A stretch of 12,090 bases of DNA from DASWIG01 sp965371445 (lineage in GTDB: Bacteria; Acidobacteriota; Thermoanaerobaculia; Multivoradales; J023), in assembly GCA_965371445.1 (NCBI GenBank), contig CBDUYN010000246.1, forward strand, positions 1 through 12,090, read 5' to 3'. The translations under genes were made by a program, and so were the position numbers. The notes below the pieces were generated by a model that made no database searches, was not told where the DNA came from, and saw only the letters and a list, made by a program, of their open reading frames with translations. Positions 6,713 to 12,090 of the stretch are shown piece after piece. Within the stretch, counting starts at the first letter, position 1, and each line of letters starts with the position of its first letter.

Positions 6713-8031
6713 AGGCTCCGGAGCACGTCGCGAGGGGTTTTTCCAAGATCAAGGAAGTGGTCGCCTCCTGGCAGAAAATCCGCCAGCTCCTGCGCTCCGG
6801 CGAGGACGGCCACCTCGTACCGGTCGTCATCCCCAGGGACCGGCGCGGCTACGCCCCGCTGATGCTCGCCGCGGTGGCACTCTACGTCCTGGTGACGGCG
6901 GCTCTGGGGATCTTCTCCGGCCAGAGCTTCCTCGGTGGCCTCGGCGCTCTCGGCGGCCTTTTCCTCGCCGCCGTCTCGGCTCTGTGGTTCTGGCGCAGCG
7001 CCATCGTCGAGGTCGAGCAGGGGACGACCGGCGTCCTCTCGCACTTCGGCAAGATCGCCGGCACCATGGACCCCGGACGCCATTACCTCTGGTGGCCGTG
7101 GGAGAAAGTCGAATTCATCGTCGACACCTCGACCGAGATCCCCTACACCGCGCCGGTCCTGGCCTGCCCGACGGCGGAAAACGTGCCGCTGAAGTCGATC
7201 GAGTTCTTCTTGAAGTTCCGCATCGTCGACCCCGTGGCCTTCGTCCGCGTGATCGGCGCGTCGAACTTCGACCTCGCCCTCTCCTCGGCCGTCCAGGACG
7301 GCATCCGCCGGCGCAGCCGTCAGCTGAAGACCGCCCGCGCCTACGACCTGCGCGGCGGGGACGTCGGCGACATGCAGGAACACCTGAACCGGCAGATGAG
7401 CCGCTACGGCGTCAAGGTGATCGGGGCCAACATCCCCGACGTCCAGCTGCCCGAGCAGTACCAGCAGAACCTGGCGACCAAGGAACGGGTCGCCAAGGAG
7501 CTCGACGCCTACGAGAAGGAATGGGAGCTCGTCAAGAAACAGCGCAGCGACGCGCTTGAAATCGAGATCGAACGTACCAAGAAAGAGCGCGACGCGAAAC
7601 AGATCGAGGTCAGGTCCGCCCTCAACCGGGCGCGCGAAGAGGTCGCCCGCACGCTCCAGGAGCGGGAGACCGAGGCCGAGCGCATCCGTCTCCAGACCGA
7701 GGCCAAAGGACGTGCCGAGCTCAAGGCGGCGGAGAACGAGGCCAAGGCCCTCCAACACCTGGGCGAGGCCTACAAGGACAACCGTGCCGTCCTTCGCTAT
7801 CAGCTGGCGACGCGGCGCTTGCAGGTCGCCCAGGAGCTCGTGCGGCACGCGCCGCGGCCCGTCCTGGTGCATAGCGACGGCGAGGGGCAGTCGACCCTCG
7901 GGACGTTCCTCCTGGCTCAGATGCTGCCACAGCTGACCCGGGGGGCGGGCGCTCCAGCCAACGGACAGGTCGGGGACGACAGCGAGCGCGCTTCGGCGAC
8001 CTCGACGAGGTCTGGGGCAACGGCTTCTTGA
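6709..8031 (+). CDS. SPFH/band-7 membrane protein, second of a pair
   Basis: The 440-residue frame starts at ATG 6709-6711 inside the stop of the preceding gene, with AAGGAGGTG just upstream; the same frame is open much further upstream by chance. Order of parts: a basic N-terminus (1-35), VPVVIPRDRRGY (37-48), two membrane helices (about 49-69 and 73-95), and a band-7 domain (about 97-260: IVEVEQGTTGVLSHFGKI, HYLWWPWEKVEFIVDTSTEI, VKVIGANIPDVQLPEQ). A long charged coiled coil (about 262-350) follows, then a C-terminal QVAQELV helix and a flexible Ser/Ala/Gly tail. Domain order matches the upstream partner and sizes are similar, as expected of a heteromeric SPFH complex. The coiled coil is richer in Arg/Lys than that of its partner, which is more Glu/Ala-rich, so the chains may pair. 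No protease gene is adjacent. Confidence 0.87.
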   Translation: MKAPEHVARGFSKIKEVVASWQKIRQLLRSGEDGHLVPVVIPRDRRGYAPLMLAAVALYVLVTAALGIFSGQSFLGGLGALGGLFLAAVSALWFWRSAIVEVEQGTTGVLSHFGKIAGTMDPGRHYLWWPWEKVEFIVDTSTEIPYTAPVLACPTAENVPLKSIEFFLKFRIVDPVAFVRVIGASNFDLALSSAVQDGIRRRSRQLKTARAYDLRGGDVGDMQEHLNRQMSRYGVKVIGANIPDVQLPEQYQQNLATKERVAKELDAYEKEWELVKKQRSDALEIEIERTKKERDAKQIEVRSALNRAREEVARTLQERETEAERIRLQTEAKGRAELKAAENEAKALQHLGEAYKDNRAVLRYQLATRRLQVAQELVRHAPRPVLVHSDGEGQSTLGTFLLAQMLPQLTRGAGAPANGQVGDDSERASATSTRSGATAS

Positions 8032-8149
8032 GCGGTGACGTCCTCGTCCGGCTGGTTTACATGGGGCTCGAAAGGTGACCGGGCCCCACGCGGAACATCG
8101 TCGTCGGCCAGGGGTGGCAAGGTCAAGGGACACCGACCGTGGCTCGTAG

Positions 8150-8180
8150 CGGACGGCCGGAGCCCGGCCGAGGACGTCCG
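8150..8180. terminator. GC-rich hairpin downstream of the SPFH operon, possible terminator
   Basis: GGCCGG (8155-8160) pairs with CCGGCC (8164-8169) around a 3-nt loop. An outer CGGAC/GTCCG pair (8150-8154 and 8176-8180) is offset by a short bulge. It lies about 120 nt after the stop of the second SPFH gene. No T-run follows, so intrinsic termination is doubtful. Confidence 0.3.
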
Positions 8181-8240
8181 CGCGCGCGCCTCACCTTGGC
8201 CTTGTCTTCACATGAGCCCCACATGGCGACGGAGCGTCCC

Positions 8241-8268
8241 CTCTAAACCATTGATTACAAAGAGTTTA
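8241..8268 (-). repeat. Left inverted copy of a 28-bp recombination-site-like motif
   Basis: On the minus strand this stretch reads TAAACTCTTTGTAATCAA followed by TGGTTTAGAG. It matches the plus-strand motif at 11969-11996 at 21 of 28 positions, including CTTT, AATCAA and GTTTAGAG blocks. It carries its own short inverted arms (CTAAAC ... GTTTAG), like a tyrosine-recombinase core. GTCGGCTC lies nearby on the minus strand (8298-8291). Confidence 0.5.
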
Positions 8269-8309
8269 GGGGATTCTTGGGGGCTGGGTTGAGCCGACCG
8301 CCAGGCGGC

Positions 8310-8330
8310 TGAGCAAACATTGAGCAAACA
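8310..8330. repeat. Short direct repeat tgagcaaaca, two copies 11 bp apart
   Basis: The decamer occurs at 8310-8319 and 8321-8330, next to the 28-bp motif. It could be an accessory binding site of a recombinase. It is too short to interpret alone. Confidence 0.45.
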
Positions 8331-8336
8331 ACTGGG

Positions 8337-8366
8337 GGAGCATACAGACGTAGTCTGGCGTGCTCC
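8337..8366. terminator. Hairpin after the TIR operon, possible terminator
   Basis: CAGAC (8345-8349) pairs with GTCTG (8353-8357) around GTA. After a small internal mismatch, seven more pairs follow (8337-8343 with 8360-8366, one of them G-T). This makes about 12 pairs in total. It lies 65-95 nt beyond the stop of the last TIR gene on the minus strand, but has no T-run. It could alternatively be a structured recombination or protein-binding site. Confidence 0.35.
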
Positions 8367-8430
8367 AGGGTAGCCGATGGCCGGCACCCCGCCCCTCGCG
8401 GTGGTCTCGGACGGCCGAGAGCCAGGCGAT

Positions 8431-9603
8431 CTACAGCTTCGGTTCCGGTGCCTCCTCCCGCGCGCCTTCGGTGCGCAGCGCCTTGACGACGCGCTCAAAC
8501 TGCGCCTCGAACTTCGCGTTGTCCGACTCCCAGCCGGTGAAGTCGGCCGCCAACCGTTTCCGGATCGTAGCGCCGCGCCCGTCCTGCCAGTCGAAGAGAG
8601 ACCCGTCGAGGTTGAGCGGTACGATCGCCAGCACCTTCTCGCCTCGCTCCTTCAGCAGCGCCCGCTCCTTTTCCAGCGCTTTGTCGATCTCGTCGCCAAC
8701 CCACCAACTGGTGAGCGAGTCGCGAGAGCAGCACAGCAGCACCTTGTCCCACAATCGGATGCCGCGGTCGACAGCTTCGTAGATGTCGTCGCCGGGGAGC
8801 AGCTGGTGCTCGTCGAGCCAGCAGCGGATCCCCCGGGCCTGAAGCTGGTCGTGAAGCCGTCGGGCGAACGACCTGTCGGCGTGGCTGTAGGAGATGAAAC
8901 AGGAGTAGAAGCTGATCGCCGTGAACCGGTTTCGGAGGTTGGCCACGTCGTAAGTGATCGTCGTGACGGCGCCTTCACTCAGGTCCGGATCGTGGAGCTT
9001 CGCCATCGCGATCTCCCAGTCCTGGAGACCACAGCCGCGGAGAAAGACCTCGGGGATCTTGCCCTGGGATCGGAAAAGGGTGTCGACGCCGATGTGTGAG
9101 CGTGTCCTGTGAATTACGGAATCCAATCCATGGACGGCGCTAAGGTCAAGGTCGGCAAGCATAGTTCCATTGAAGTGAGCGTCCGCGAGGTGGGCGCCCT
9201 GCAGTTGAGCACCCGTGAGGTCGGTGCGCACGAGGCTGGCACGTGCGAGGACGGCGCCCCTCAGTTGGACGCGCGAGAGGTCGGCGTATATGAGTTCAGC
9301 GCCAGTTAGGTCGGCGTTCCGGAGGTCGGCTTCCGCGAGTTCGGCACTTCCGAGGTTGGTGTGCGAGAGGTTGGCCTCCCTGAGATCAGCGCCCGCGAGG
9401 TGGGCGCCCTGGAGGCAGGCGTGCCGGAGGTCGACGCCACGAAGGATGGCTTGCTCGGGGCCCCAGACGCCAAGGTCGGTAATGGGCTCCTTCCAGAAGT
9501 CGGCGTTCTGGAGGTCGGGCCGAATCTCAGGATTCTCCTCCCGCCACGCGTTCCAGGCCTCAACGCCCTTCCTCAGCTTCTTCAGGTGCTCGTCGTTCGC
9601 CAT
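8431..9603 (-). CDS. Pentapeptide-repeat protein with C-terminal TIR domain (third gene of operon)
   Basis: This 390-residue soluble protein has four parts. Residues 1-31 are the module shared with both neighbours (MANDEH...GVEAWNAWREENPEIRPDL). After an insert at 36-54, pentapeptide repeats A[D/N]LxxA run from about 55 to 157. The linker (158-225) contains SQGKIPEVFLRGCGLQDWEI. The TIR_2-like domain (about 232-375) starts with CFISYSHADRSF, has LLPGDD as BB-loop and SWWVGDEIDKALEKE in helix C. Glu305 lies four residues after Trp301, matching the catalytic W-x3-E of SARM1 and bacterial NADase TIRs. NAD+ cleavage is therefore plausible but inferred. The start is ATG 9603, only 4 bp after the preceding stop, and GGAGGG is formed by the last codons of that gene. 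Pentapeptide-linker-TIR architecture occurs in other bacteria; its trigger is unknown. Confidence 0.85.
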   Translation of the reverse strand: MANDEHLKKLRKGVEAWNAWREENPEIRPDLQNADFWKEPITDLGVWGPEQAILRGVDLRHACLQGAHLAGADLREANLSHTNLGSAELAEADLRNADLTGAELIYADLSRVQLRGAVLARASLVRTDLTGAQLQGAHLADAHFNGTMLADLDLSAVHGLDSVIHRTRSHIGVDTLFRSQGKIPEVFLRGCGLQDWEIAMAKLHDPDLSEGAVTTITYDVANLRNRFTAISFYSCFISYSHADRSFARRLHDQLQARGIRCWLDEHQLLPGDDIYEAVDRGIRLWDKVLLCCSRDSLTSWWVGDEIDKALEKERALLKERGEKVLAIVPLNLDGSLFDWQDGRGATIRKRLAADFTGWESDNAKFEAQFERVVKALRTEGAREEAPEPKL

Positions 9604-9618
9604 CGTCTCAGCCCTCCG
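9579..9618 (-). repeat. 40-bp exact repeat at the start of the last TIR gene (copy 1)
   Basis: These 40 bases are identical to 10630-10669. They cover the Shine-Dalgarno, the ATG and the first eight codons. The genes diverge immediately beyond both ends. Confidence 0.9.
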
Positions 9619-10654
9619 GTATCTCGTCCGCCGCCGGCGACGGGTAGAACTCGACGATGCCGCTCACCAGCTTCTCAAACTGCTCGTCGAAGGCGTCGTC
9701 CTTCGAGAAGTCGAGGATGTTGTAGTCCATCACCTGCCGGCGAAGCGGCCCCGGCCAGTCGCAGGTCTTCCAGGCGTCGTCCAGCGCGATGGGGCAGAGG
9801 ACGTCGCGCTTCTCCTTCTTCTCCAACTCGCGGGCCTTCGAGATCTCCCACTCCACCCAATCGCTCTCGACCGAGCTCTCGGAGAGGACGAGAAGGACGA
9901 TCGGATTCATGCGGATGGCTTTGTCGATCTGGGCCTCCATCCGCCCCGCCTTCATGTCGTGCACGTCGCGCCAGTAGCGTATGCGCTTCTTGTCGAGTCC
10001 GGCTTCCAGCTTCTCGACGAACGGGGTGTCGCCGTGGCTGTAGGAGATGAAGAGGGGGTGGAGCATGATCGGGCTCTCGGCTTTGAGGTTCACGATCTCG
10101 TAGGTGAGGTCGGTGAGCTCGTCGCGGGAGAGGTCTGGGTTCCAGAGCTTCGCGTTCTTGATCTCCCAGTCGGTCAAGCCGCAGCCACGAAGGAAGGCCG
10201 CAGGGATCTTGCCCTGGGATTTGGTGAGGGTGCTCGTGCTGATGTCGGACGGAGCCTGATGCTTCACGGATTCCAGGCCCTTGACCTGGCGCAAGTCGAC
10301 GGCGCCGAAGACGGTGTAGCGGAGTGTGGCGCTCCTGAGGTTGGCGCCCACGAGGTCGGCGATCCTGAGGTCGGCGATCCTGAGGTCGGCGCCCCTGAGG
10401 TCGGCGCCCCTGAGTTTGGCGGCCACGAGGTCGGCGTGCATGAGGTTGGCGCCCATGAGGTGGGCGGTCCTGAGGTCGGCGCCCCCGAGGTCGGCGCTCA
10501 TGAGCCTGGCGTCCATGAGCCTGGCGCCCATAAGCCTGGCGTTCCTGAGGTCGGCGCCCACGAGGTCCGGCCTGACCTCCGGATGCTCCTCCCGCCACGC
10601 GTTCCAGGCCTGTACGCCGCTCTCGAGGATCTTCAGGTGCTCGTCGTTCGCCAT
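9608..10654 (-). CDS. Pentapeptide-repeat protein with C-terminal TIR domain (second gene of operon)
   Basis: A longer frame opens at 10792, but ATG 10654 is chosen. It gives the MANDEH N-terminus shared by the neighbours, has GGAGGG 8 nt upstream, and lies 20 bp after the previous stop rather than inside that gene. The 348-residue product has the shared module (1-31), nearly uninterrupted pentapeptide repeats (about 31-121), and a linker (126-192) with SQGKIPAAFLRGCGLTDWEI, closely similar to the sister gene. The TIR domain (about 200-335) has LFISYSHGDTPF, then SDWVEWEISKARELEKK, where Glu270 follows Trp266 by four residues. The BB-loop region (VHDMKAGRMEAQ) lacks the PGDD-like motif of the sister TIR, so oligomer contacts may differ. 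LDDAW..CDWPGPLR (291-305) is typical of the C-terminal part of this TIR family. No signal peptide or membrane helix is seen, so the product is probably cytosolic. Confidence 0.87.
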   Translation of the reverse strand: MANDEHLKILESGVQAWNAWREEHPEVRPDLVGADLRNARLMGARLMDARLMSADLGGADLRTAHLMGANLMHADLVAAKLRGADLRGADLRIADLRIADLVGANLRSATLRYTVFGAVDLRQVKGLESVKHQAPSDISTSTLTKSQGKIPAAFLRGCGLTDWEIKNAKLWNPDLSRDELTDLTYEIVNLKAESPIMLHPLFISYSHGDTPFVEKLEAGLDKKRIRYWRDVHDMKAGRMEAQIDKAIRMNPIVLLVLSESSVESDWVEWEISKARELEKKEKRDVLCPIALDDAWKTCDWPGPLRRQVMDYNILDFSKDDAFDEQFEKLVSGIVEFYPSPAADEIPEG

Positions 10655-10669
10655 CGTCTCAGCCCTCCG
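10630..10669 (-). repeat. 40-bp exact repeat at the start of the middle TIR gene (copy 2)
   Basis: This is the second copy of the 40-bp repeat at 9579-9618. The first gene of the operon has only a diverged version (GGAGGGACAGCGATGGCGAA), so these two starts are more recently related to each other. Confidence 0.9.
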
Positions 10670-10674
10670 CTCTA

Positions 10675-11850
10675 TCACACGGCCGGAATCCACACCGTCG
10701 TATTCCACAGCCATTCCCAGGCGTGGTACCCGAGAGAGACGAGCGCCACGACGAGCAACACCACCACGACGCGGTGGACGCGGTAGAGCCACATGTAGTC
10801 GGAGAGCGCCGGAGAGTAGCCGGACTGCTCTGTCTCGTCACGGAGCGGTCCCACCTTCCACGTCAGCAAACCCCGGCCCGCGTTGTAGAGCAGCAAGAAG
10901 AGACCCAGGACCCAGAAGCGCGGCCCCTTGTCGACGCCCACCAGGAGCTGCCAGACGCGGTACTCCCGGCACTCTGCCGCCAGGCAGGGCTTGAGCTCCC
11001 CGAGGTTGCCGGCGAGTTGCCGCAGGGTTGCGGCGGTCGGATCCTCGGCGGCTTCGAGCAACGTCGCCGTCGCCTTGATCTGTGCTTGTGCCTCGACCAT
11101 GACGGCCTGGCTCCGGTTGACTCCGACCCACATCAACGTCTTGGCCAGGTAGGGGACGACGAAGACCGCCAGCAGCAACAGGTGGAACACGAACCGCGGG
11201 CCGGTGTAGTTGCGCCGCAGGACCGACCAGGGATCGCGGGCGTTGCGGGAGATCTTCATGCCCCGGATGTGGTTAGCGTCGAGGCGGTAACCCTTGGCGC
11301 GCCTGAGGTCAGCGTTCTCGAGGTCAGCGCTCGCGAGTTTGGCGTCCCAGAGTTCGGCGTTCTCGAGGTTGGCGCCCGAGAGCTTGGCGCCCGAGAGCTT
11401 GGCGCCCACGAGGTCGGCGTTCCCGAGGTCGGCGCCTCTGAGGTCGGCGCTCCTGAGGTAGGCGCCGAGGTCGGCGCGCGCGAGGTCCTCAGCAGCCTCG
11501 AGGAGGGCGTCCTTGAGGTCGGCGTCCTTGAGGTGGGCGTTCTCGTGGTGGGCGTCCCCGAGGTTAGCGGGCCCCCCGAGGTCGGCGCTCCTGAGCTTGG
11601 CATGCCTGAGGTGGGCGTCCACGAGGCTGGCGCTCCTGAGCTTGGCGTCCTCGAGGTTGGCGTTCCCGAGATTGGCGCCCCTGAGGTTGGCGCTCATGAG
11701 GTTGGCGCTCATGAGGTTGGCGGCCTCGAGGTCGGCGTCCCCAAGGTTGGCGTCCTCGAGGTCTGGCCTGACCTCAGGATTCTCCTTTCGCCACGCGTTC
11801 CAGGCCTCGACGCCCTTCCTCAGAATCTCCACATGCTCATCGTTCGCCAT
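10675..11850 (-). CDS. Pentapeptide-repeat membrane protein (first gene of operon)
   Basis: This 391-residue protein starts at ATG 11850 behind GGAGGGACAGCG. Residues 1-31 are the shared module (MANDEHVEIL, GVEAWNAWRKENPEVRPDL). Pentapeptide repeats fill about 32-187 but are broken in at least two places: around 91-106 (GGPANLGDAHHENAH) and 116-132 (ALLEAAEDLARADLGAYL). In place of a TIR domain there are three hydrophobic helices (about 219-243, 311-331 and 359-380). The 244-310 loop contains Cys289 and Cys294. If the repeat domain is cytoplasmic, that loop would be periplasmic and a disulfide is possible. The stop lies 20 bp before the next gene. It may be a membrane-anchored sensor or a membrane-damaging effector working with the two TIR proteins; that is inference. 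Pentapeptide proteins with C-terminal helices exist elsewhere without assigned function. Confidence 0.83.
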   Translation of the reverse strand: MANDEHVEILRKGVEAWNAWRKENPEVRPDLEDANLGDADLEAANLMSANLMSANLRGANLGNANLEDAKLRSASLVDAHLRHAKLRSADLGGPANLGDAHHENAHLKDADLKDALLEAAEDLARADLGAYLRSADLRGADLGNADLVGAKLSGAKLSGANLENAELWDAKLASADLENADLRRAKGYRLDANHIRGMKISRNARDPWSVLRRNYTGPRFVFHLLLLAVFVVPYLAKTLMWVGVNRSQAVMVEAQAQIKATATLLEAAEDPTAATLRQLAGNLGELKPCLAAECREYRVWQLLVGVDKGPRFWVLGLFLLLYNAGRGLLTWKVGPLRDETEQSGYSPALSDYMWLYRVHRVVVVLLVVALVSLGYHAWEWLWNTTVWIPAV

Positions 11851-11916
11851 CGCTGTCCCTCCTGGAGGCAGGCTATCAGGGGAAACGACCTGGTCGGTGC
11901 AGCTGAGCAGAGGCTA

Positions 11917-11966
11917 CTTGATTCGTAATCAGCAGGTCGGGGTTTCAATCCCGCCCGTCGGCTCCA
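11917..11966 (+). pseudogene. 3' part of a tRNA (anticodon CGT, Thr-like), 5' half missing
   Basis: The stretch GATTCGTAATCAGCAGGTC looks like an anticodon arm with loop TTCGTAA (anticodon CGT) and variable region. GGGGTTTCAATCCCG resembles a T-arm, and GTCGGCTCCA an acceptor 3' strand with discriminator and CCA. No GCCGACG-type 5' acceptor strand lies upstream, and neither the D-arm nor the 5' side of the anticodon stem pairs properly. The T-stem also has a mismatch. Such 3' tRNA remnants are typical of tyrosine-recombinase attachment sites. A badly diverged but whole tRNA is less likely. Confidence 0.5.
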
Positions 11967-11968
11967 GA

Positions 11969-11996
11969 TAAGTCCTTTAGAATCAACAGTTTAGAG
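11969..11996 (+). repeat. Right copy of the 28-bp recombination-site-like motif
   Basis: The motif begins TAAGTCCTTTAGAATCAA and ends GTTTAGAG, two bases after the tRNA CCA. It is the inverted counterpart of 8241-8268 (21/28 identical), so the two copies face opposite ways around the three-gene operon. The position immediately behind a tRNA 3' end is where integrase core or arm sites are commonly found. Confidence 0.5.
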
Positions 11997-12034
11997 AATC
12001 CACCCCCCTCGCGGGGAGGCTGGAAAGCCCCAGC

Positions 12035-12062
12035 TTGGGTCCCAATAGGGTCCAGTTGGACC
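12035..12062. other. Two adjacent small palindromes near the right edge
   Basis: TTGGG-T-CCCAA (12035-12045) and GGTCCA-GT-TGGACC (12049-12062) are perfect inverted repeats. No gene is recognisable in 11997-12090, and the sequence is cut by the window edge. They may belong to a structured RNA or recombination site continuing to the right. Confidence 0.35.
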
Positions 12063-12090
12063 GCAACTTGGTGAGATCCGGTGAAACGGG

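Larger units (their letters stand above)
8032..8430. other. Non-coding junction between the SPFH operon and the TIR operon
   Basis: About 400 bp lie between two converging operons. The frames here have no recognisable domain and look like chance readings of GC-rich DNA. The region holds two hairpins (8150-8180 and 8337-8366), a recombination-site-like 28-mer (8241-8268), a GAGCCGAC octamer at 8291-8298 (GTCGGCTC on the minus strand) and a short direct repeat (8310-8330). The local stretch 8241-8335 is richer in A/T than its surroundings. I read it as the left junction of an inserted segment. Confidence 0.5.

Noticed and set aside
6574..8133. 519-codon minus-strand frame opposite the SPFH genes
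   Set aside because: It is an antisense shadow with no recognisable domain; the plus strand encodes a clear band-7 protein with a strong ribosome binding site.
8241..8268. Integron attC site
   Set aside because: The short inverted arms (CTAAAC/GTTTAG) do not match the RYYYAAC/GTTRRRY core sites, and there is no integron-integrase gene in the window.
8035..8292. 85-codon plus-strand frame after the SPFH operon
   Set aside because: It has no ribosome binding site and a low-complexity Ser/Arg/Gly/Pro-rich composition, runs through a hairpin and the recombination-like motif, and resembles no family.
9215..10786. Long plus-strand frame (523 codons) with EVGAHEVGAPEVG repeats
   Set aside because: It is antisense to the pentapeptide genes; its repeats are the reverse reading of A[D/N]L codons, and it has no plausible start or domain. 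The same holds for the plus-strand frame 10723-11928.
10655..10792. 46-residue N-terminal extension of the middle TIR protein
   Set aside because: It overlaps the end of the upstream gene, is Arg-rich junk-like, and ignores the shared MANDEH start with GGAGGG 8 nt upstream.
10320..11770. Dense 15-bp periodic repeats (GAGGTCGGCG-like) that could suggest a CRISPR or satellite array
   Set aside because: The period is exactly five codons within minus-strand frames encoding A[D/N]LxxA pentapeptides; there are no unique spacers of constant length. They are coding solenoid repeats.

Overview
The window reads as a GC-rich chromosomal segment with several GTG starts, 4-bp stop/start overlaps and strong GGAGG-type ribosome binding sites. 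The DUF4388-type regulator, the S58 peptidase and the paired SPFH proteins would fit an Acidobacteriota- or Myxococcota-like bacterium. That placement is inference from gene content; there is no rRNA or other taxonomic marker here.

Left part (1-3267, minus strand). The window opens inside a putative lipoprotein whose visible C-terminal part is almost entirely Pro/Ala/Glu repeats, encoded by in-frame 21-bp and 39-bp tandem DNA repeats. Next, a secreted P1-family (S58, DmpA-like) aminopeptidase is translationally coupled (GTGA overlap) to a sodium:solute symporter. This suggests periplasmic hydrolysis of a peptide or amide followed by Na+-driven uptake of the product.

Middle part (3396-8031, plus strand). 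A 128-bp divergent intergenic region carries a perfect 7-bp inverted repeat and a TAGAAT -10-like box. It is followed by a DUF4388/J-like/TPR protein, a coupled 59-residue protein, and two SPFH/band-7 membrane proteins overlapping by ATGA. The SPFH pair looks like a two-subunit membrane scaffold comparable in layout to HflK/HflC.

Right part (8032-12090). After about 400 bp of non-coding sequence with hairpins and recombination-site-like repeats comes a minus-strand operon of three pentapeptide-repeat proteins that share one N-terminal module. In transcription order these are a pentapeptide protein with three membrane helices, then two pentapeptide-linker-TIR proteins. Both TIR domains keep the W-x3-E glutamate of NAD+-cleaving TIRs. 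The operon is bracketed by inverted copies of a 28-bp motif (21/28 identical), each lying next to a GTCGGCTC tRNA-end-like octamer. On the right this is the 3' part of a tRNA with a CGT anticodon whose 5' half is missing. I infer an integrated accessory island, and the operon is a candidate defence or cell-suicide system that I do not recognise as a named type. This is the part most worth following up.
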